Shown here: positions 59,978 through 64,000 of the stretch, piece by piece
Position numbering within the stretch: the first letter of the stretch is position 1
Layout of the letters: each line of letters opens with the position of its first letter
Assembly: GCF_002102345.1 (NCBI RefSeq)
Contig: NZ_LQPP01000047.1
Location: forward strand, 1-64,000
Direction of reading: 5' to 3'
DNA: 64,000 bases
Origin: Mycolicibacterium peregrinum
Lineage (GTDB): Bacteria; Actinomycetota; Actinomycetes; Mycobacteriales; Mycobacteriaceae
The notes under the pieces: model-generated
Seen by the model: the letters and a program-made list of their open reading frames with translations, nothing else
Databases searched by the model: none
Told to the model about the DNA's origin: nothing
Made by a program: the position numbers and the translations under genes

Positions 59978-60412
59978 TTAGGGGTCGAGTTGGGCGGGGG
60001 CGAGTCGGCACCCGGCGGCTTGGGCTCCGGCGTGCAGGCGTCGGTCCCAAACGGCGACGATCAGGCCGGGTTCGCCGACTGCCAACGCGCTGGCCAGATG
60101 GACAGCGTCGGCTTCGCGCAAGGCATGGGCGCGGGCGAGGCGGCCGGCGTGCTGTTCAACCGTGGCGGTGAGTTCGATTGGGCGGGTGGCGGCCCAGAAG
60201 TCCTCCCAGTCACGCTCGGCGTCGGCGAGCTCGGATTCGGTTAGGTCGTGATTGCGGGCTGCTGCAGCGAGTGCGGCGCGGACTTCGGGGTAGGCCAGGC
60301 GGCTGGACAATGCGGCGTCGCAGCCGTCCCACAGCGCGGATGCCAGCGAGCTTCCTGTCTCGGTGGTGAGAAGTTTAACGAAGGCGCTGGCGTCGAAGTA
60401 GACGAGCGGCAC
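59978..60412 (-). CDS. vapC: PIN-domain ribonuclease toxin (VapC family)
   Basis: 144 residues, GTG start 3 bp after the antitoxin stop. PIN acidic residues: D7 in VYFDASAFVKLL, E43 in LAYPEVRAAL, and the later pair in READAVHLASAL; these bind Mg2+ for RNA cleavage. Members cut tRNA or rRNA and are neutralised by the adjacent antitoxin. Complete and apparently functional. Confidence 0.92.
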   Translation of the reverse strand: MPLVYFDASAFVKLLTTETGSSLASALWDGCDAALSSRLAYPEVRAALAAAARNHDLTESELADAERDWEDFWAATRPIELTATVEQHAGRLARAHALREADAVHLASALAVGEPGLIVAVWDRRLHAGAQAAGCRLAPAQLDP

Positions 60413-60415
60413 CGG

Positions 60416-60664
60416 TCAGCGCCGCTGGTCGCTGACCTGGTCAGACACCGGCCGCCGCGGTCGGGGCCGGGACCGTCCCGCAGCGACGGGCCGCTGCGCG
60501 GTGGCCCTGGCAATCACGCCTTCGGCCGTGAGACGCTCCAAGGTGCCTGCGCTGTCCAGCGCAGCGAGTCGCGCGACCGGAATCCCGCGGTCGGTGATGA
60601 CGACCTCATCACCAGCCCGAACTCGATCGAGCCAATCGCTAAGGTGCGCGCGCAACTCGGTCAC
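60416..60664 (-). CDS. vapB: Phd/YefM-family antitoxin (VapB)
   Basis: 82 residues starting at GTG 60664, preceded by GGAGG at 5 nt; a GTG 12 bp upstream would add four residues. The N-terminal fold is typical of Phd/YefM: TELRAHLSDWLDRVRAGDEVV then ITDRGIPVARLAAL. The C-terminal half is Arg/Pro-rich and would wrap the toxin. It binds DNA and represses its own operon. Confidence 0.88.
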   Translation of the reverse strand: MTELRAHLSDWLDRVRAGDEVVITDRGIPVARLAALDSAGTLERLTAEGVIARATAQRPVAAGRSRPRPRRPVSDQVSDQRR

Positions 60665-60685
60665 GGATACCTCCACACCGTGAAC

Positions 60686-60714
60686 TGTACACTCGCTGAA
60701 CCGTGATTTGTACA
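60686..60714. promoter_or_regulatory. Paired TGTACA boxes upstream of vapBC
   Basis: The palindrome TGTACA occurs at 60686-60691 and again at 60709-60714, 23 bp apart, just upstream of the antitoxin start. Such paired short palindromes are usual autoregulation sites in toxin-antitoxin operons. Confidence 0.45.
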
Positions 60715-61356
60715 TGTCACTTCTGAGTGTGGCAACGACGACCTGAGAGATTGACCCGCGCAAGCCGGAGGCGAGGTGGCAACGGGCCGGTACACCGATT
60801 CGTCCGCGGTGCTGGCGACGCCGAGACGGTCGATATTATGGTGGCTGGTGGCCTTCCGTCCAAGCTGCATCCGAAGGTGTTGCGGCGGAAGGTGTTTGCC
60901 GTCCCCGGTGGGACTTCGGCGCGGCTGGCGTTCGTGGTCAGCTGTATGAAGACGGCAGCGCCTCGGTGTCGGACGCCGGGTCTAGCTTGCAGCAGCGGGC
61001 TCTTGAATTCTCTGCGTGAGGTGCTGTGTGCGGTGACTGCCGACGATCGCCTTCATTGGCGTTCTGTTGCCAGCGACCCGATTGAACGACTCTCCCAGTA
61101 GTAACAGTTGGCCTGAGTCGCGAAGAACCTCGACATCCCTTGGATCGTATTCGTATGACGGAGCGTGCTTCAAGCTGGTGTAGGCGTCCCAGAACAGTTG
61201 GCTCCACATGTCCAGTTGGTGGCATTACCCCGAGACCGTGGCTAAGAGACCGAAATCACAACTACCCGTTTGAAATTCAATAGCCCACAACTGACTAGGA
61301 ACATAAGGGGTAACCGAGCTTCAACTTGGGTGCGATTGCTGAACAACCGTTTTTAC
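60715..61356. other. Poorly coding stretch between vapBC and the CMD gene
   Basis: About 640 bp without a convincing gene. Base composition is more mixed than in the neighbours. A rightward open frame (60727-61101) has no ribosome binding site and no recognisable motif. A leftward fragment at 60982-61209 may be a gene remnant (listed separately). 61226-61356 shows nothing. Confidence 0.5.
60982..61209 (-). pseudogene. Possible remnant of a HEPN-like gene
   Basis: 75 codons reading MWSQLFWDAYTSLKHAPSYE, then DPRDVEVLRDSGQLLLLGES and FNRVAGNRTPMKA. This looks like a piece of a folded protein (aromatic, alternating helix pattern, similar in feel to HEPN/ApeA proteins) but has no proper start or C-terminus. 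It is next to a toxin-antitoxin pair, where decayed genes are common. Low confidence. Confidence 0.25.
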
Positions 61357-61935
61357 TCAATCGTCACGTCGAGGGGCTCGCCCATCGGGCGGCCAGGAGT
61401 CGGTACCCGACTCAAGCGGAATATTCAAGGATCGAAGCAGGATCGAAAAGAGCCGCCAATTGGCGATCGCTCCGACAAGTTCGACCAAAACCGCGTGATC
61501 GCCATTGAATGCCTTGTGGCACGCGGCCCAGTTTTCCTCGGCAATGACCCCGTCACGTACCACATCATCGGTCGCCGCCAGGACCGCACGCTCGGCATGG
61601 CCCAGACGATTGGAACTCTGCCAGTCACGCACCGCCAGAAGGTCATCCGAAGCCACACCGAGCAGCGTCGCGATTCGCCAATGCTGTGTCCACTCATATA
61701 CCGACCCCGTTACCCAGCCGATGCGCATGATGATCAATTCGCGTAGCCGGGCGTCGAGCACACCGTTAAATAGCAGCGCCTCAAGCATTCCGTACAGGGC
61801 CACTGCGAGGCTCGGCTGGTGAAGTGCCACGCGAAATACTGACAGTTCTGCCATCTCTGCGGGCAGCCCACACTCGGCAGCCCGCAGCCGGGCCTGCTCA
61901 AGGTCGAGCATCGGTACGCGTTCCGTTCTCGTCAC
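61357..61935 (-). CDS. Carboxymuconolactone decarboxylase-family protein
   Basis: 192 residues from GTG 61935 (GGAAGG 6 nt upstream). The core LRELIIMRIGWVTGSVYEWTQHWRIA (about 60-85) is the CMD/AhpD helical pair in the form lacking the CxxC of true AhpD, so a peroxidase role is unlikely. Such proteins often accompany catabolic dehydrogenases. Its start overlaps the 3' end of the alcohol dehydrogenase by 38 bp; the two are in one operon. Confidence 0.88.
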   Translation of the reverse strand: MTRTERVPMLDLEQARLRAAECGLPAEMAELSVFRVALHQPSLAVALYGMLEALLFNGVLDARLRELIIMRIGWVTGSVYEWTQHWRIATLLGVASDDLLAVRDWQSSNRLGHAERAVLAATDDVVRDGVIAEENWAACHKAFNGDHAVLVELVGAIANWRLFSILLRSLNIPLESGTDSWPPDGRAPRRDD

Positions 61936-63070
61936 GTGTGACCTTCCTCTGTTGAAGCTCCGCATGCTGTGAGGGCGTGGGCACGAAGACGTTGTGCAGG
62001 GCCGCACTCGATTTGGCATTTTCATCTGCAAGCGAACTGAGCAGCGGCGCGAGACCAGCGAATCCGGTTGATTCTCTTGTGATCCGGTCGAACGGCCAGC
62101 GGCGCGTGGCCAGAATCTCGAGGGCTGCCCGGTAGGCGGGATACTCCACGCCGAGTGCACCGGCGATGTGTAATTCCTTATACACCAGCGTGTCTGGTTC
62201 AAAGCCGGGCGCGCCGCCTCCGCCGCGGGTGCCAGCAACCACGACCCTGCCGCCAGGCCTGGCAAGGGCGACGGCGTCGGCGAACGCGGAGGGTGCTTTG
62301 GCGGTGACATCGATGACCACGTCGGCAAGCTGTCCGCCTGTCTCACGCTGGAGCGCTGTCACTGCATCGTCCTGCGATACGTCGATGGGCAGGTCGACAC
62401 CGAATGATCTGGCTATGGCCAGTCGCTGATCGTCGCGTGGACCGATGCCGGTCATCGCGACGAAAGCGGCTCCCGCCTCTTTCGCCGCCACCGCCGCGCA
62501 GATCCCGCGGATGCCCGGTCCCAGTATCGCTACGATACCCCCCGCCTTGGTGTCGGGAAGAGTTTTCCCCCATTGGATACCGGCCCCGAGAGGGTTGAAC
62601 AACGTGGCGAGAACGGGGTCCATGTCTTCGGCAATCGGGAGTAGCATCGCGTCCCACGGAAGCTCCACATGGGTGGCGTATCCGCCCCATAACCCGGCGC
62701 CGATCTCCACGTCGACGAACCCGAACATGGTGGCGATGCCGTTCACCGCACATCGCCGGTATTCGCCGCGGCGACACTCCGGGCAGTCTCGGCAGGACCG
62801 GAACACCTCGACGGCCACGCGCTGGCCGGCCCGGACGCACCAGCGTTCGCTGGCCGCATTGCCGACATGTTCGACGATGCCGACGATTTCGTGACCTGGA
62901 ACGAATGAGAAGCCGGCAGGCAGGTGTCCGGTGAATTGTTCGTGATCTGTACCGCATAGACCACATGCTTCAACTCGCAGGATCGCACCGCGGTCACCGA
63001 CGTCGGGGATGGTCATCTGGCGCCGCTCCAGATTCCGCGGTCCGGTCAACACCATGGCCTCGGCGATCAT
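61898..63070 (-). CDS. Zinc-dependent alcohol dehydrogenase
   Basis: 390 residues from ATG 63070. Catalytic zinc motif GLCGTDHEQFTGHLP and PGHEIVG; structural zinc cysteines in CRDCPECRRGEYRRC; Rossmann loop GIVAILGPGIRGICAAVAA. It oxidises or reduces an alcohol/aldehyde with NAD(P). ATG overlaps the stop of the truncated thiolase-like gene by 4 bp, so an intact thiolase was probably once part of this operon. Confidence 0.92.
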   Translation of the reverse strand: MIAEAMVLTGPRNLERRQMTIPDVGDRGAILRVEACGLCGTDHEQFTGHLPAGFSFVPGHEIVGIVEHVGNAASERWCVRAGQRVAVEVFRSCRDCPECRRGEYRRCAVNGIATMFGFVDVEIGAGLWGGYATHVELPWDAMLLPIAEDMDPVLATLFNPLGAGIQWGKTLPDTKAGGIVAILGPGIRGICAAVAAKEAGAAFVAMTGIGPRDDQRLAIARSFGVDLPIDVSQDDAVTALQRETGGQLADVVIDVTAKAPSAFADAVALARPGGRVVVAGTRGGGGAPGFEPDTLVYKELHIAGALGVEYPAYRAALEILATRRWPFDRITRESTGFAGLAPLLSSLADENAKSSAALHNVFVPTPSQHAELQQRKVTRDENGTRTDARP

Positions 63071-63501
63071 GGAAGCTCGAATCCCGTGGACGACCCTGTG
63101 TTTCGGAGGCAAACCGTTCTGCCAACGTACATCTCGCCCGCCATCGCCTCGGCAATCTGCGGATCGTCGCTGCGTGCGACGACTCTTCGCCCGTCGGACA
63201 GGTGCGCGATGGTCGGTGTCCATCGAGGTCGCCCGTCTCGGTCGTATTCGACCGTGTACCCGTCCACTGTCGCGCGACCGGTCGCCTCGTCGACGCCTGC
63301 GACGGCCAGCCGCGATGAATCGATCGGAGTTTGTTCGTCTGCCGTGTCGATCAGTCGCCACCCGGTTGGTGGAGGGGTGGCCGACCACACACCGACCGAA
63401 TGTTTCGTCGAATACCAACCGAGGCCGGTGACGACGTCGTCCCCGCGATGGGTGACTTCGCCTACGCCGACCGCCACCGGAGTACGCGCTTCTACCGACA
63501 A
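63067..63501 (-). pseudogene. Thiolase-like protein with large internal deletion
   Basis: 144 codons. The first 20 residues, ARTPVAVGVGEVTHRGDD, are the start of acetyl-CoA acetyltransferase-like thiolases. They join directly to GLGWYSTKHSVGVWSATPP and DGYTVEYDRDGRPRW, the small C-terminal domain found after the catalytic part in type 1 thiolase-like proteins. About 330-370 residues with both catalytic cysteines are missing. The frame is kept and the stop overlaps the next gene, so a remnant protein may still be made. Confidence 0.75.
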
Positions 63502-63605
63502 TCGATCACTCGCTCAGGGCCACGGGCTGTTGTGAGACACGAATGCGATGGTGTCATATCTGCAGTCAAGCCACAATGGTGTGCGCCCGCGGCATACTGG
63601 CTGTT

Positions 63606-64000
63606 GTGTCGACGAAGTTGGTGCGATGGGGTGCCGCCGCGCCGTCAGATCGTGATTCCGCTCGCGACCGATTGCTAGATGCTGCCGAGCGGTGCCTAGA
63701 GAGTTGCGGCGTGGTAGGCACGACCATGGAGGACATCGGCAGAACAGCGGGTGTCTCCAGGGCAACGGTGTATCGCTACTTCCCTAATCGGGAGGCGGTG
63801 ATGTCGGGCGTCATCATTCGCGCCGCCGAGCGCTATCTCGATCGCATCAACCCCCGGATCGCGGAGCACACCGATCTGGGCTCCGCTCTCGTCGATTTCG
63901 TGGAATACACAGTTGAGGCCGCGCGCCGCGAAGAGATCATCGGATTGTTGTTCGGCAGCGACGAGGAACTCGCCGGCGTTGGCCTCGCGGCGGGGACCTC
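63606..64000 (+). CDS. TetR-family regulator, cut by the window end
   Basis: GTG at 63606 opens a frame with no stop to the window end (at least 131 codons). Helix-turn-helix: RLLDAAERCLESCG, then MEDIGRTAGVSRATVYRYF PNREAVM, the TetR signature with a YRYF recognition helix. It is divergent from the thiolase remnant/dehydrogenase/CMD operon and probably regulates it. The C-terminal ligand domain is outside the window. Confidence 0.88.
   Translation, partial: MSTKLVRWGAAAPSDRDSARDRLLDAAERCLESCGVVGTTMEDIGRTAGVSRATVYRYFPNREAVMSGVIIRAAERYLDRINPRIAEHTDLGSALVDFVEYTVEAARREEIIGLLFGSDEELAGVGLAAGT

Noticed and set aside
60727..61101. Rightward 124-codon open frame after vapBC
   Set aside because: No ribosome binding site, no recognisable motif, odd composition; described only as part of the non-coding stretch.
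62000..62346. N-terminal extension of the CMD-family gene into the alcohol dehydrogenase
   Set aside because: The extension reads the dehydrogenase gene in another frame; GTG 61935 with GGAAGG gives the normal family start.

Overview
This is a high-GC actinobacterial chromosome window, almost certainly from a Mycobacterium, most likely a fast grower (Mycolicibacterium type). The first 21.5 kb carries the division and cell wall (dcw) cluster in the mycobacterial order: mraZ, rsmH, an FtsL-like gene, pbpB, murE, murF, mraY, murD, ftsW, murG, murC, ftsQ, ftsZ, pgeF/yfiH, yggS, sepF, yggT, wag31. GTG starts and 4-bp stop/start overlaps are frequent. There is no ftsA, and the FtsZ tail and the tropomyosin-like Wag31 are typical of mycobacteria. 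No rRNA, tRNA, CRISPR array or insertion sequence was found.

Layout: 1-21.5 kb, dcw cluster headed by three MraZ boxes. 21.4-24.2 kb, a phosphoribosyltransferase, a glutamine amidotransferase-like protein and a cytochrome P450. 24.2-30 kb, a DcuS/DcuR-type two-component system divergent from a tripartite tricarboxylate transporter (tctCBA) and a universal stress protein. 30-34.1 kb, one 1353-residue protein fusing an assimilatory nitrate reductase-type molybdoenzyme to a CysJ-type FMN/FAD reductase.

34.1-54.1 kb is the accessory region and the most interesting part. It holds: (i) an operon of a fatty acid alpha-dioxygenase-like heme peroxidase, a catalase-related hemoprotein and a large ATPase-LuxR regulator; (ii) divergently, an astacin-like zinc protease with a four-bladed hemopexin domain, followed by a class III aminotransferase; (iii) a reverse-strand block with a PatG-type (cyanobactin maturation) subtilisin, two tiny peptide genes sharing the motif LPPQxxxIxR, a strong hairpin, a 128-residue protein and a three-domain carboxylic acid reductase; (iv) a LuxR regulator with a degenerate receiver, and divergently a second subtilisin with a winged-helix-like N-terminus plus an alpha/beta hydrolase. 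The same palindrome (core GTAGTCGGCTACTCG) lies in the two divergent promoters at 39.95 and 50.66 kb and ties the pieces together. I infer a RiPP-like (ribosomally made, post-translationally modified peptide) system: peptide precursors, maturation proteases, and enzymes that make aldehydes (dioxygenase, carboxylic acid reductase) and could convert them to amines (aminotransferase). The chemistry is a hypothesis; the gene content is visible.

54.1-59.7 kb is a catabolic operon (two-domain extradiol dioxygenase, FAH-family hydrolase, MhpA-type flavin hydroxylase, P450) divergent from a TetR repressor with repeated operators. 59.8-61.3 kb has a VapBC-type toxin-antitoxin pair with its own terminator and a poorly coding stretch with a gene remnant. 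61.4-64 kb has a carboxymuconolactone decarboxylase-family protein, a zinc alcohol dehydrogenase, a thiolase-like gene with a large internal deletion, and a TetR gene cut by the window end.
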